From contig OZ024806.1 in assembly GCA_964017045.1 (NCBI GenBank), positions 5,042,488-5,106,487 on the forward strand: 64,000 bases of DNA, read 5' to 3'. The stretch comes from Omphiscola glabra (lineage: Eukaryota > Mollusca > Gastropoda > Lymnaeidae). Within the stretch, counting starts at the first letter, position 1; each line of letters begins with the position of its first letter. Shown here one piece after another: positions 36,501 to 47,538 of the stretch. Under the pieces are notes generated by a model. That model was given only the letters and a program-made list of their open reading frames with translations, searched no databases and was not told where the DNA came from. The position numbers and the translations under genes were made by a program.

Positions 36501-39500
36501 AGGGACAAACCAGCATTCATATAAAGTAATATTAAACTGTTTTTAAAAGTTATCTTTTGTTAATATGGGCAAAAGTCATTCCATAATTCTTTTTTAAGAT
36601 ACAATTAGATTCTTTATTGATCCAAATGAATGGAAATGTTTTTTATTACATTGTACATATTCATTTTCAGCACATAAATAGATATATATTTAAACCAAGA
36701 CAACATTTTACAATTATAACAATTTTAACACAAGACAGAAATCAGCCATAAATGAACTCCTAGTGACAATAATGACTTAACCTGTTTACCCTCAAACTCT
36801 TAAAAACGTATAATATCATCACAAAATCGTTCAATACACTATCTTAATACAGTATATATAATGTATACACCTCAAAATCGTACATTGTATGCCAAAAGCG
36901 TAAGAGTAAACAGTTCTGCTTAATAAGTGATCATTTAGATTTGGTAATAGCTGGGGATGCACACTGGTAAATTCATATGGCTGGGGAACAAAATAATTTG
37001 GTTATCTTTTGGTCCTTACTTTAAGACAAAGAATTAGTCCTGATTGAGCTGATTTTAGTTATCTGTGAAGAAGTGAGTGGGATGTTATTCCAACATTTTC
37101 TTTTACTTTTAAAACAGCATATTTTTCAAATAGTTCATATAGTGAAGGATATTTAGTTTGTGTGATATTACTAGCTTTCTTGATTTGTCTTTGAGGCTAA
37201 TGCTCCTAGGCAACCTCTTTCTCTAACAGCTGCGGTGTGAGATAGTCACACATCAGAAAACCATGTAAACCCTATTAGAGGGTGTCTGTAAAATACCTAC
37301 GAGTCTCCCCGGGGCTGGAAGGGGGGGGGGGGACATAGGGCTGTAAAACGTATCCACCCCAGCCCTAGAAAGTAGCACCCTGGCCGGCCAGGCGTTCTTT
37401 CTCTGGTGCCGCCCCACTCGCATAGTCAATCGAGTGGATGGGTGGGTGAGGCTGTCTCAGGGACGGAAAGCTCCCGGCGTGCCGCTTGGCGGCCCAACTG
37501 GAATAAAGACTGTTGGGGCAGTAGTTGATGGCCAATTGAGTCTAGCGGAGGGTGCGTTGTGGCAGACTTCATGAGCTTCAGCTTGATAGTCTACTGTTTT
37601 TCTAAAGTAGATTACATTAGTAGGCTTCAAATTGCTGCACCGTATAATAAGTTAATAACTTGTTTGTTTACACCGAAACTGGACAATTTTTTTGGTTTAC
37701 TTTTTTAATTCAGAATTTTCCGGTGTTCATGCCATGTCAGTTTATTATTAACAATGACCCCCAAGTACTTATATGTCTCTACTTGCTCTATGCTGTGATT
37801 ATTTGTTGTGAGATATGCAATTGGAAATTGACAGCCCATTACTTTTGTTTTTGAGACATTCAACTGAAGAAAATTTTTATCGCACTTACAGATATTGTAA
37901 TGCGGTACAAGCGTTCCACTTCAGATATTAAGCCAGTGATGCTTTTATCATCAGCAAATTTAATGATAGGAACAGTTTTGCTTGTGCTCTGGATATCATT
38001 GGTATATAGTGTATACAGTACAAGGGAGAACACTAAAAACGTACCAAGTTTCAGAAGACATTAAATATGTAACAAAAAATTTTTGAGAGCTGTTCTAAGC
38101 AGATTTTAACAAGCCTTCTTGTAATTTGTCTCCCCCTGAGGCTTTGGCTGCATTCACTTTTTAAAATAATGACATCACATCATGTTCAGTGAAAAATAAT
38201 GCATATATTATATATAACCTGTTATTTGTTTTAGATGTGTTATGTAAGCGTCGTGTTTACGCCATCTTTCCCCCGTGCACAAACTTTAGCTGACCCCAAG
38301 TTCGGCAGCACGTTTTGGGTATGGCTAATTAAAAATAGTCTCCCTTGACCTTGTTTGCAAATAAATAAAGTCTATGGCCTGTATAAGAATTATGTAGAAA
38401 AATTGAGACTAATCAAGAAAGAAATACAATGTGTAAGCCCGTTCTAGAAATGTCTCTGAAACTGGCTATATATATATACCTCTAGAGGGATTGACGGAGG
38501 GGAGATATTTTGCTATCACGATTACAATAGAGATTTGCTATACGAGACAGAGATTTGTTTACTTACATTTGCTGTGTGTGTGTGTGTTCCTTTTCTCATT
38601 ATTGTACCTTTTACAACATTGTACCTTTTACAACATTGTATCTTCTTCAACATTGTACTGTTACAAGCCATCATTGTACTGTAAGTCAATAGCTTTAGCT
38701 TTTATTCTTTATTTTATCTTGTGATATTAAATTAACTTAATAAAATTATTAATTGTAATTAGCCTTAGTTTGAGAATCGTTTCTGTTCAACTGTATTTAA
38801 TTTATGGTATCATCTTTTGTTGTGAACCCCCTCCCTTGGATTTGCCGCTGTTAGTTGTTCTATCAGCACAAAAAAGGTTAAATTCATCAAGTGCCACTGA
38901 TGAATCTGGTACAGTTTCGTTAATCCATGTTTCTGTTAGGCATATTAAAGAGCTTGCATGAAATTGATAGAAATGCTTACAACTACAATCCAGTTCATTT
39001 ATTTTGTTGCTGAGTGATCTGACTTTCCCAAAACAATGGATGGAAGAAAGCCTAGCTGTCCCCTTTCACCAGTATGCCTTCCCTTTGTATCAGTCATGTG
39101 CCGAATGATGTTTGGCTGGCTGTTATGATTTCACCATTTGATGTTAACATGGCGGGTTATTGTTTACAAGATGGCGGAAGTGCATTTTTATATATGGCTG
39201 AGATATTTATATCCAAAGTACATTTTAACACTGGTTTTTACGAGAAACACACAAAATAATAATCCATAGCACGTTTAACACATCCATTGGTACTTGAATG
39301 AAAACAGAACAACAGAAGTCAAACAAAACCAGGTGAATAATCTGAAAAAACAAACAGTCATAATCCAGTCGCTGTGACAGAAAGCACATCTTTAAAGATA
39401 AATATAAGATAGAGATTAGCGTACAAGTCACATATGGAAAAAACATTTCTTTAGAGTGGAATGTAATATCAATACCAAAGGAAATGACCTATAAAAAAAT

Positions 39501-42500
39501 TAAAATGGAAGTCATTCTGTAGTGGCACATTGCTCACACAAAAGTCAAAAGAAACCTAAAAAAGAAGTGATTATAGGGAATGGATACAAAAAAATGAAAG
39601 TCAGACAATACAAGTTACCTTTCTAATTTCTTTCTGTACTGATTTTAATACTGTCTGTGAAGGAACTGGTGAGGCATAAGTGGGATAGAGGCTACCTGAG
39701 CTACCACTACCACTAGACCCTGTCCTAACATTGGATTTGTGTTGCTCTTCTTGTAATGACAAGGCAATAGCTGGAAGGTAAAAGAAAAAAAAAAGAAATA
39801 TGTTAATTATACCTCAACTCTAGTCAGTGGCGTAGGAAGGAGGTAAGGAGGGAGCGATCCGTCCAGCTGGCATATTTTTTTCATTTTCAGCAGTCTTCTA
39901 GATTACAGTAAGAAAAACTAGAATTTGAGATTCTTGTAAAAGCAAAGAAAGTTACAGTTTGAAATGAAGAGTAAAACTTACAATCTTAACAGTGCAAAAA
40001 AATTACAGTTACAAGCAAACAAGGTAGTTACATATACACAAGTTACAGTTACATGCTCAAAGTTACAGTAACAGGCAAACAAAGTACAGGCCAACAATCT
40101 ACAGACCAACAAGTTACAGTTTACATACAAACAAGTTACAGGCAGATGAGTTACAATTACCGGTACAGACCAGTTACAAGCAAACAAGTTACAGACAAAC
40201 AAGATACAGTTACAAGCAAACACACCTTTTGCTATGTCATCTTCTTCTTTCCTCACCGTTGATGGATCTGCTGCGGCTTTCTTCTGGAAAAAAAATCCCC
40301 AATGCAATAGAATTATTGATGTGATACATCCACATCCATACTAGCATATGCATGAAATCCAATTATTGTCATTATATGGTTTTTTAATGTTGATTTCTTT
40401 GTCACCCAAAATATATGTTTCAACAAAAAAGAGCATATTTTAACTTTTGCCTAAAATTGATTTCTCTGCACCAGCAGGATTGTTCATGCAAAGAAAACAA
40501 ATTCAAAGCAAAAACACATTTTCAAATCCATTTTTTATAGAAGAAAACCCCAGCCCAACATGTGGCTTACTGACTGACACAGGATTGCCTTACAATCAAC
40601 TGACACAGGATTGCCTTACAATCAACTGACACAGGATTGCCCTACAATCAACTGACACAGGATTGCCTTACAATCAAATGGCACAGGATTGCCTTAAAAT
40701 CAAGTGACACAGGATTGCCTTACAATCAAGTGATTTATTAAACCATATTTTGATTAAATAAATATGTGGCTGACCTTAATACCCATTATGGCATCTGGGT
40801 GGAACTTCTGAATTTCATTTCTTAAAATTAAAAAATCTTGGCATTGTTGACAATGTTAAAATCATTCATTTAAAACTTGAAAACATTTTTGAATACAGAA
40901 ATCCCAAGTGATTGCCATAATATGCATAAAAATGCTCAAAAATGAAAGATTTAAAGAGAATGAGAAATTTGTGTAATCAAGTCAACAATGCCTTAATTTT
41001 AAAAGATTCTGATTGTTTGCACTATAGTTAAAAAGCACTCACTGGTTCTGTTTCACTGAAGTCAACACCTTCTTTCCGTAAACTTTCATAGAATGATGGA
41101 ATAAGGCTTAAGAAAGAGGACAAACAAAATCCATAAGTAAACAATCACTTATTGAGTAGTTGTTAATTAGTTTACAGAATTTCTTAGTTCAGATAAAATA
41201 TTATGGTACCTTCTCACTTAAAAATAAAATAATTCAACCTGACGGCTCTGAAAAAATAATACACCCCATATTTAAAGGGCTAAAAATTATTTTTTGTTAA
41301 AATCCTAAATAAAGTAAAAAATAAATAATGGTAAACACATAAACAAATTATCCATGGACAGATTAACTAGCTGCAAAATTAAAACAATGAATAATAAGTT
41401 TAAAAATATTTTGTTCTGGGGTTTTTACTTAATGTGGACACCATAAACAGAATTACACTTTTTCAATCATAAAGAAAAACACTGCAGTTTCAAAAAATGA
41501 ACATTATGTTATGTAGCTAAAACATACTGTATCAGAGGATTCCAGTATACTTACTTGAGAGCAGGGTCATCCCTAAATTCTGCCATATCAGCCCAGGTTT
41601 TAATCATGAGTTTCAATTTCTGAGCTACCTTAGGATGCGCCTGGGGAAAAAGAAACACACCAGAAACAAAATTATACAAAACATTTTGAAAACGGCGCGG
41701 ATTTTCAAACTTTAAAAAATTTAAGCTTTTTTCTAAATCTTCTCACTCAAATGTCTAATGTACTAGCCATTGGAATGTAACTCAAAACACATCAACAACT
41801 TTCTTATAAATACAGGCTAGCTGTTTAAGAATCTCTGGTGTGTGAGTTAGAGACACAATGAAAGCTATAAATAACTTTCCAATAAAGACGACCAAAAGCC
41901 TCAATCACTTTCGGCTCAAACCGAAAATAAACCAAAAGTTAACTTTTCTGTTTCAACCAAAAGTGATCAAATTGCAACTCTCTGCGTCGAAACAGAAACT
42001 CGGTCAGTCTCTTCTTTGAAATATTTGCCCTTTTCTTTTAATTATTTATAAAATCTGTCATAGGACTGACAAATGAAGGGAAAAAGCAAAACTTCACCTT
42101 TTGAGAGATCAATGTTCTACATTCTGATACAAAGTCCCTAGAAGCAATTTCCAGATGGAACGGTCGACCACAGTTGTTGACACACGCATTTAAGAGCTTG
42201 GAAAAAAAAAGACATAATTTAGCAAATTGGTTTAACATTACCAAATAAAAAATATGTTTAAAAAGTTGCTATAAAATCAAGCTTACTGTTAACATAGCTT
42301 CACTTCAAATCAAGAAGAAACCTGTCAGTTAAATCTACAGTGCAATTCACTGCTCCACATTGACATGCCAAAATAATGAAAAAACAAGAAGCTGAATGTA
42401 ATATAAAAACTTGTCATACAAATTATTCTACTTACTGTTAATGCCTGCATAGAAACAAAGGGAATCTTATGATTCAGTCTTTTCACTATAGACTTCAAAC

Positions 42501-45500
42501 AGTCTCTGGCCCTGTAAATGCAGCAAGTAGCAAGCCATGACGTCAGAAATATTTTCTGGTAAATAATCTGCAGCACTCATATAAAACCAGTCGAAATTTA
42601 TATCTTTTTTTAATTGTTTTACAATGGTTCCTTAACAATTATTTCACATTGGGGGAGGGAGGGGTGTCAAGTTAAGAATAGGTCAGTTATAATTATGCTA
42701 ACGTTGCTCTACAAGATCAACAATATAAATTCAGTACTGTAACATAATATATTTTAAGATCCTTTCACAAATAAACAAAACCTTCCTAACAATAAACTAC
42801 AAATAAACAAACAGGTTGTTATTTTTGTATAAATTAACTAAGGAGAATGAAATAGCCTACCCATTTGGTTGCCGCTGAACTTTTTCACAAATATCAAGAA
42901 TTAAACCCCAGTCTTCAGTTGTGCTCATCTCATTGGTAGCTTTCTCTGTAAATCAAATTATTTTTAATATGAAATTTTTTTTTAATTCTTAAGAAGGTCG
43001 TGATAGATTTCATTACATCAGTATTCCTTTATCATTTTCAGTTTTTTACCAAAATGGTTCTCAACCTCTTTCATCTGACACCACACCAATAACCATAATT
43101 TCATTGGCTCCATATTTAAGTTTTAATTAAACAAATACATAGGCTGGACTTTCAGAAGAATTTTCTAAAGTAATTATAATTAAATATTTAGATGTGGGTT
43201 ATACAGTGTTCATCTAATTTTCTGGGAGAATGCATACACATACATCTTTTCTTATGTCACAACCCTCTCTAATTTTCTGGGAGAATGCATACACATACAT
43301 CTTTTCTTATGTCACAACCCCTCCATACATATGTGAATTTTGGCCTATAATAATGGTGGAAAGCCACCACTCTACCTACCATGCTATTTTATATGGAAAG
43401 CAATAAACCCTTTTCAGAAATTATTACTCCTGTATTTTCCTTGAAAGTCAGGCAAACAAATAAAATTACAATTAGCATCCTTAAAAGGTACTCCTTACTA
43501 TACCCTGAAATCTAGTAGCCTGATATTTCATAACAATTGGTCATGACATCCTTCCCAGGGAGAAAGGTTGCAGTACATCTTTGATCAACATGCCTCATGC
43601 CTGTCAAATGCTCACTCCCTCAGTCTGCCAACTCCAAACATACTTTAATAATTCACTGAAAGGCCCTATCTCATTCCTAAGTAATCTTCACATTCATGCC
43701 ATCTAGATTTTCACATTCATTAGCCCAGCTGTTCTGCTCACACATTTTAAGTCATTATTATTTAACGGTGGCATTATAAAAAAAAACTGACGACAGGAAA
43801 GGCAATAGCAGCTTTACATAAAAATGAATGGTGACTGGGACTCTGGATGTCTAATGTTTCAAACTCTGGTCAGGATAACTAACACCATTTTAAAAACCTA
43901 TACTTATATATCACGACAGAGACCTGGAGACCCACTATAACAAACAAAGAAAATATAGACATTTTACAACTCTTGCCTTGTATAAATTCTTTGGACTTGT
44001 GGTTAAAACAGCAAAATAAATAAAGAACTATGGGGGCATTGTAAACAAAGACCTGCTGATAAAGATATCTTTGAAAAAAATGGTGTCTTATGGTATGGTT
44101 CTAATGATCATGACCTAATTCAGTTGTGTCAGTAAAACCTACTGAAAATTAAGAAAAATTTGTGGTCTAGTTTGAGGTAAAAATGTTTTAGCACTGTAAG
44201 TAGATCATACTGACTTTTAACCAGCAATTGTATTTTATGGCTACATTTTTATCTACCCCTTGTGACTTTTAAATACTTTGTTGGTAGGAAGCAGTAAGTC
44301 AGTAAGTCAGAACAATGTCTCCAAGACCAAGTAAACCCTAGATAAACATCTTTTAACAGAAAATGGCTGGTATTTAATTTTTCTGGTTCTAATGGTGACT
44401 TACATTTACTAACAGTTTCTTTAATTTTAATTGTTTTGGTACACCAATACAGTATTTTAATTGATAATTATGCACTACCTTATTTTAAAGGCACAATAAC
44501 TGCTAATTAAGTCTAGATTTAGTATAATGTAGTCCTAATAACAGACTAATAATAAAATTAGACATTAAAATATATGACTCCTAATAAATAATTTTAAAAA
44601 ATGATTATGCCTTTTTTAGCTTAGTTTACAAAAATATTACTAGGATTTATATTGCATATATATAAAGTCAAAAAAAGTCAACCTGGGTGTTTGCCCCTTC
44701 ACACTCCCATGCACACCTCTGCATATATTGGTGTTGCCAAACTCTGTTTAAGCCTACTGACCTCCTAATAATATAAGTATGCCACAATCAGTTCTTAGTA
44801 TAAGTCGGCACTTAAAAGGAGGGAGGGTACTAATATATTTGTATTCAAAAGGGCGGTCAGCGCAGGAAGATTTGAGTTTTTAATTTGCATAGGTTGTCTT
44901 TATTTTTGACCATTTTAAAGCTGCTGTTCTTTTTAATTAGACTTTTACTTAGATGAGTTGTACTTCTTTGTTTATGAACAAAATCATGGTTTATTTGCTG
45001 TCATTTATCAATGATATGGCTACCCCAGACCCTATTGGGTTGAGTAAGCTTCCTACACAATTAACAGCTCAACAAGCTGTTTCATAACTATTTCTATTGA
45101 ATTATAGTAGTGAAGATGAGCCACAAATTAAGAGCATGTGGTATTTCCTTACTACAATCCTGTATGTCTCCATGGAAGGGTAGGGGGAAAAAAAGAAAGA
45201 TGACAACAGAAATATAGTTATAGAAGAATGAATTGAAGTAACCTAACAAATAGGCTATTAAAAATAATATAATATTTTAAAGTGTTATGTTATAAAGTAA
45301 CAACAATAAAAAAAACAGTAATGGACCTTGAAATGTGGAGGTGCTGTCTAATGCCATAGGCATAGGTGACGGACAGTAAAAAGAAAGGACATAACCAATT
45401 CTAATTTTTTTTTTTAAGAAAAGCTAAAAAACTACTAGATTTAGAAAGTTGATTTTGTGATATTTATTAATTTAATGTTTGCTCTCTACTTAGCTATCTG

Positions 45501-46633
45501 TACTTTTGGTATTTTTGATAAGCTAGTTCCAAATAATAGTAAATAGAAAGATACATAGGTGCTTCAGTAAAAAAAAAACTCCACAAAATTCTAAAAATAT
45601 TTGTTGTATAGAACAAATAAAAAAAATTGAAACCAGAATCGACTTTTTAGCGTCATTTTCATGTTATATTTTTTAGCCATGAATTTTTGGCGAATAAGTT
45701 TTTTCATAATAATTTCACTATGGACTGCACCTCTATTATCTATATTTTTGGACACAATACCACCGATCATGTCAAGTGCTTTAACTCTTGTTTAAAATAT
45801 TTATTTTTCTATTTATAAACTTTTATTTTTAGGATTAATGATATTATAATAGTTCTAACTTTAAAAAGTAATAATATTATGCAATATCAATAAAACTGTA
45901 ACACTATATTATGTCAATTAAATTTAAATGATATGACTGTTCTGTATCAAGTATATATATAACGTAACGTCCAAACTAGAAAAAAATACTGGTTAGGGAC
46001 TACTTGTTTTGAACTTTCCACTCATGCACATGACAAATTAATTGAAGCTTTCCCTGACCAATGGATTAATAGTGTTTGCACACTCACACAGCAATCTCTT
46101 ATAAAAATAAACTCTGAGAATATACAGTACAGTATAGTCATATGCAAGTTACTAAATGGTTGCCCATGACAAAGGCACTGTATGCCAGACTTTGTTACAC
46201 TGGAACTCTCAAAATAGTACAATATAGTCTCAGAATAATGTACTTGATTTTAATTGCTATTATTATTACTCCAATTAGTTTAGTCTTGGTAGTTAAATAT
46301 TAATTTAAGGTCTATTGTTACTTTAGGATGCTGTGCCTATTCATACTTTATAATTCATTACGACCTTACTAGTACTGTTATTTTTATTTTAAAGGACGAT
46401 GACTAATAAGTCACAAGAGTCAGAAGAAAAATTTGGGCTTGGTGTTATTTGTGAATCGTGAAGCTAGTATAAATAATAATTATAGAAAAGAAGTAGAAGC
46501 ATCAAGAATGATTTCACAGATCTTTTCACATGGATTACATTAAGGTATAAAATTTATTATATTCAATTATGTGTCTTCATTTGTACTTACCGACATCAGT
46601 ATCAAACGGGGTAACACTCGCAAATAAAGGCAT
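29132..46633 (-). CDS. STAM: STAM, signal transducing adapter molecule (ESCRT-0 subunit), 16 coding exons
   Basis: STAM pairs with HRS in the ESCRT-0 complex on early endosomes, binding ubiquitinated receptors and recruiting clathrin and deubiquitinases. I joined 16 coding exons with GT/AG borders: 46633-46591, 42945-42861, 42511-42436, 42196-42098, 41640-41555, 41106-41043, 40283-40226, 39770-39619, 36410-36325, 35919-35822, 34657-34569, 34062-33972, 33263-33209, 32948-32729, 30512-30349, 29327-29132. Phases agree at every junction and the sum is 1662 nt (553 aa plus TAA). Human STAM1 is 540 aa. The start [14 protein letters not shown] matches the family N terminus. Domains: VHS about 8-140, UIM about 164-180, SH3 about 222-280, GAT-type coiled coil about 313-385, then a Pro/Gln/Tyr-rich tail ending PLL. 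Family recognition is by remembered similarity; the exon structure is read directly. No frameshift or premature stop is seen. Confidence 0.96.
29330..29450. repeat. Degenerate 20-26-bp repeat in STAM intron 15
   Basis: Diverged copies of GGACATTATAAATATTAGTT. Confidence 0.65.
30190..30310. repeat. 26-28-bp repeat in STAM intron 15, about 5 units
   Basis: Units of ATACATCAGTTTTCACAGTG plus CTATTT, with AATACATCGATTGTCA at the end. Confidence 0.75.
30857..30945. repeat. 43-bp tandem duplication in STAM intron 14
   Basis: AATCAAGATGCCAGTTATGA followed by CTTGCTTGAGTTACCC, twice. Confidence 0.8.
31150..31725. repeat. Minisatellite with about 30-36-bp units in STAM intron 14
   Basis: About 17 units of CTGATGTCTTATATAAAGCT plus ACTTTGATATG. 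TATAAA recurs in most units. Confidence 0.85.
31970..32150. repeat. 25-bp minisatellite, about 7 units, STAM intron 14
   Basis: AACAAAGTAATTTATACCAT plus GTTTC. Confidence 0.9.
32190..32700. repeat. 44-45-bp minisatellite interrupted by a small transposon, STAM intron 14
   Basis: About five units before 32411 and three after 32564 of GATTGTTGCAACAGTGATGT plus CCAGTGGTGGGGTTGTGAGTTTAT, continuous once the insert is removed. Confidence 0.9.
32411..32564. mobile_element. Small inverted-repeat element (MITE-like) inserted in a minisatellite, STAM intron 14
   Basis: The ends CAGACATGTTTAC and, inverted, CAGACCTGTTTAC form a 13-bp terminal inverted repeat with one mismatch. The element interrupts a 44-45-bp minisatellite. 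AGTTTA of the minisatellite is repeated on both sides, a probable 6-bp (or 8-bp, with TG) target duplication. A relative lies at 36781. Confidence 0.65.
32729..34657 (-). CDS. STAM: STAM exons 11-14: GAT-type coiled-coil (HRS-binding) region with an internal 13-residue duplication
   Basis: Exon 11 (34657-34569) has the family-specific [14 protein letters not shown] linker. Exons 12-13 and the start of exon 14 encode [35 protein letters not shown] and [20 protein letters not shown], matching the helical core that pairs with HRS. Exon 14 (32948-32729) then contains two adjacent copies of [12 protein letters not shown] (residues 386-397 and 399-410), joined by Q398. Each repeat unit is 39 nt and the copies differ at several nucleotides, so the duplication is not brand new. 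Confidence 0.93.
34195..34445. repeat. 54-56-bp minisatellite, about 4.5 units, STAM intron 11
   Basis: CACACACAAAAAACAGTAAG plus ATGGGCACATGCCCATGGTG and AACTCTATTGTTT. GGGCACATGCCCATGG alternates with GGGCACATGACC. Confidence 0.88.
35170..35400 (+). mobile_element. Degenerate Helitron-like fragment in STAM intron 10
   Basis: It shares with the Helitron copies the stretches TTCTTATATGGGGTGTATAA, GATCAAACTTAGTA and ACTTGATTATCCATATTC in the same order, but no clear TC start or CTAG end remains. It begins directly after a 19-base G tract. Confidence 0.45.
35725..35795. repeat. 29-bp tandem duplication, STAM intron 10
   Basis: ACAACTGGTGTGTAAAACAA plus ACAAAAAAC, two to three units. Confidence 0.75.
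35822..36410 (-). CDS. STAM: STAM exons 9-10: SH3 domain
   Basis: Exon 9 (36410-36325) and exon 10 (35919-35822) encode residues 222-282. The sequence reads [17 protein letters not shown], then SDPNWWKG and [12 protein letters not shown]: the ALYDF motif, the tandem Trp (254-255) and the PxNF end of a canonical SH3 fold. In STAM this SH3 binds PX(V/I)(D/N)RXXKP motifs of the deubiquitinases UBPY/AMSH (established for the family). The intron between the exons falls within the codon for Ser250. Confidence 0.95.
36781..36918. mobile_element. Second copy of the small inverted-repeat element, STAM intron 8
   Basis: It matches the element at 32411 through most of its length (CTGTTTACC start, CACAAAATCGTTCAATA interior, AAGAGTAAACAG end). 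CTTAA occurs directly before and directly after it, a likely target duplication. It sits within the 3' part of a minus-strand LINE remnant. Confidence 0.6.
37300..37510. other. GC-rich insert within a LINE remnant, unknown origin
   Basis: About 200 bp of unusually GC-rich DNA (GGCCGGCCAGGCG, GCCGCCCCACTCG, CCCGGCGTGCCGCTTGGCGG) with a 12-base G run at 37321-37332. It interrupts the minus-strand LINE coding homology: RT is on one side and the C-terminal segment on the other. I do not recognise it. Confidence 0.5.
38225..38835 (+). repeat. Dispersed repeat R2, copy 2, in STAM intron 8
   Basis: It matches the copy at 18225. A further partial match to its CTCCCTTGACCTTG block lies at about 775-800. 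A short triplication of ACAACATTGTACCTTTT occurs inside (38605-38660). Confidence 0.55.
39619..40283 (-). CDS. STAM: STAM exons 7-8: ubiquitin-interacting motif and linker
   Basis: Exon 7 (40283-40226) and exon 8 (39770-39619) encode residues 152-221. The UIM is split by intron 7: the acidic run EEDD (164-167) and IAK are in exon 7, and [10 protein letters not shown] opens exon 8. The key UIM alanine (171) and serine (175) are present with the expected four-residue spacing, so ubiquitin binding should be kept. The rest of exon 8 is a Ser/Gly/Thr-rich linker leading into the SH3 domain. Confidence 0.93.
39825..39880 (+). mobile_element. hAT-like terminus (CAGTGGCGTAGG type) in STAM intron 7
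   Basis: CAGTGGCGTAGGAAGGAGG follows ACTCTAGT, a plausible left target duplication. The right end is not identified. Confidence 0.33.
40030..40215. repeat. Irregular ACAAGTTACAG repeats, STAM intron 7
   Basis: About 15 diverged copies of CAAACAAGTTACAG; some leave a frame open on either strand. It ends about 10 bp before exon 7's donor side (40226). Confidence 0.75.
40567..40735. repeat. 26-bp minisatellite, about 6 units, STAM intron 6
   Basis: ACTGACACAGGATTGCCTTA plus CAATCA. Confidence 0.9.
41043..46633 (-). CDS. STAM: STAM exons 1-6: VHS domain
   Basis: These six exons encode residues 1-151. Recognisable VHS landmarks are the [13 protein letters not shown] helix (exon 2), [14 protein letters not shown] followed by MQALT (exon 3), the [10 protein letters not shown] and [10 protein letters not shown] segments (exon 4) and the [15 protein letters not shown] helix (exon 5). 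VHS domains form a superhelix that binds ubiquitin. Intron 1 (42946-46590, 3.6 kb) is the longest and carries few repeats. The start at 46633-46631 is chosen because the family protein begins MPLF and the donor (GTAAGT) follows 43 nt later in the expected phase. Confidence 0.95.
42946..46590 (-). other. STAM intron 1
   Basis: 3.6 kb, unusually repeat-poor for this window (one 53-bp duplication at 43214). No conserved exon or RNA gene is recognised. Confidence 0.7.
43214..43322. repeat. 53-bp tandem duplication, STAM intron 1
   Basis: CTAATTTTCTGGGAGAATGC ... CATCTTTTCTTATGTCACAA occurs twice. Confidence 0.85.
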
Positions 46634-46770
46634 TTTGAAAGATTTTGTGAACCAGTGTTATCGTTTTCTGATTTAGGCCTACAGGTTAAATGTATACATT
46701 AATGTGTTCAGCGCATGCGTAGTTTCATTACGTCACTGTTTACTTCCGTGAGGATCTCTCGCTAAAAAAA
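46634..46770 (-). promoter_or_regulatory. Likely STAM core promoter with NRF1-, CRE- and ETS-like motifs
   Basis: Within 120 bp upstream of the STAM ATG lie GCGCATGCGT (46711-46720, matching the NRF1 palindrome), TTACGTCA (46728-46735, a CRE/ATF-like site) and ACTTCCG (46742-46748, an ETS site on the minus strand). This trio is typical of TATA-less promoters of widely expressed animal genes. I see no convincing TATA box. Motif presence is seen; promoter function is inferred. Confidence 0.6.
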
Positions 46771-47275
46771 CCTAGGAAAATAATCGCGAGAAATTATTGA
46801 TTGGACAAATCGCTTAACATTTTTTTTCACTATTTACCGAGATAATTTTAAGTTGTTTTCTTAAAATGTAAATTGGATAAGTTTATTTTAAAATATGCTG
46901 GCTATAAAACGTTGATCGTGGATAAAATTGGTGGATATACTTAAACCTTATAAATTATAAATGCACTTAGAATATTAATTGATAGATATATCTACTCATA
47001 AAAAAAAATAGAATAAGCATTGATTTTACTATACTGTAAGTGTAAAATGGAAAAAGAGAACGTCTAAGTCTAACTGCCTTGAGATAAACTTCAATTCGAG
47101 TCGGTTAGTTACTAAAACTTACTAAAAGTATCAGAGAGTTTTAAGACTGGTGTTTCTGCCCTTGCGTGCCCTTAGAATCTAAGTTAGATTTATTGTGTCA
47201 ATCCTTGCAACAAGTTCATTTTCCGAAAAGCACGGGATCTTGAAGCGATGGTGACACAGGCTTTTCTGTATTGTC

Positions 47276-47506
47276 TCAAAATGTATCTACACTGTAGACT
47301 ACAGCAGCTGACCTGTTGTATTCATGCACTGAGAGGCCTTTAACTTTAAGTTTTAATGTGCTAATGTACGTCAAGTAGCTTGGCACTTCACTTTTAGCCT
47401 TTTTGTTCCCAGGGTTGATGTAGAACAGTTTTGCTGAAACACTCAGTGTTTCTTTGAAAAAAAGTCTCACCCCAAAGTGACCAATTGCAGAGCTTAAGTT
47501 CACCAC
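47276..47506 (-). CDS. Unrecognised 76-codon ORF, possible terminal exon or transposon fragment
   Basis: I do not recognise this product. The reading frame runs from about 47500 to a stop at 47276 and has non-repetitive, protein-like composition (segments FGVRLFFKETLS, LFYINPGNKKAKSEV and YLTYISTLKLKV). There is no ATG start. An AG that could be a splice acceptor lies just upstream, and AATAAA (47194-47189) lies about 80 nt after the stop, so it could be a last exon. The hAT-like terminus at 47539 next to it makes a transposon origin equally possible. Confidence 0.3.
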   Translation of the reverse strand: MVNLSSAIGHFGVRLFFKETLSVSAKLFYINPGNKKAKSEVPSYLTYISTLKLKVKGLSVHEYNRSAAVVYSVDTF

Positions 47507-47538
47507 TCACCACATAAAAGACTTTCGTAGGCTTAGGC

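Larger units (their letters stand above)
36593..38095 (-). pseudogene. LINE remnant with RT motif and 3' UTR, STAM intron 8
   Basis: The minus strand reads [15 protein letters not shown], then [19 protein letters not shown] (FADD at 37958-37947), [13 protein letters not shown] sequence, [17 protein letters not shown] and, after a GC-rich insert (37300-37500), [11 protein letters not shown] and [11 protein letters not shown]. The 3' tail contains GATCAATAAAGAATC. The small inverted-repeat element at 36781 interrupts the 3' UTR. Many stops are present. The family also appears at 49.8 and 10.3 kb. Confidence 0.7.
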
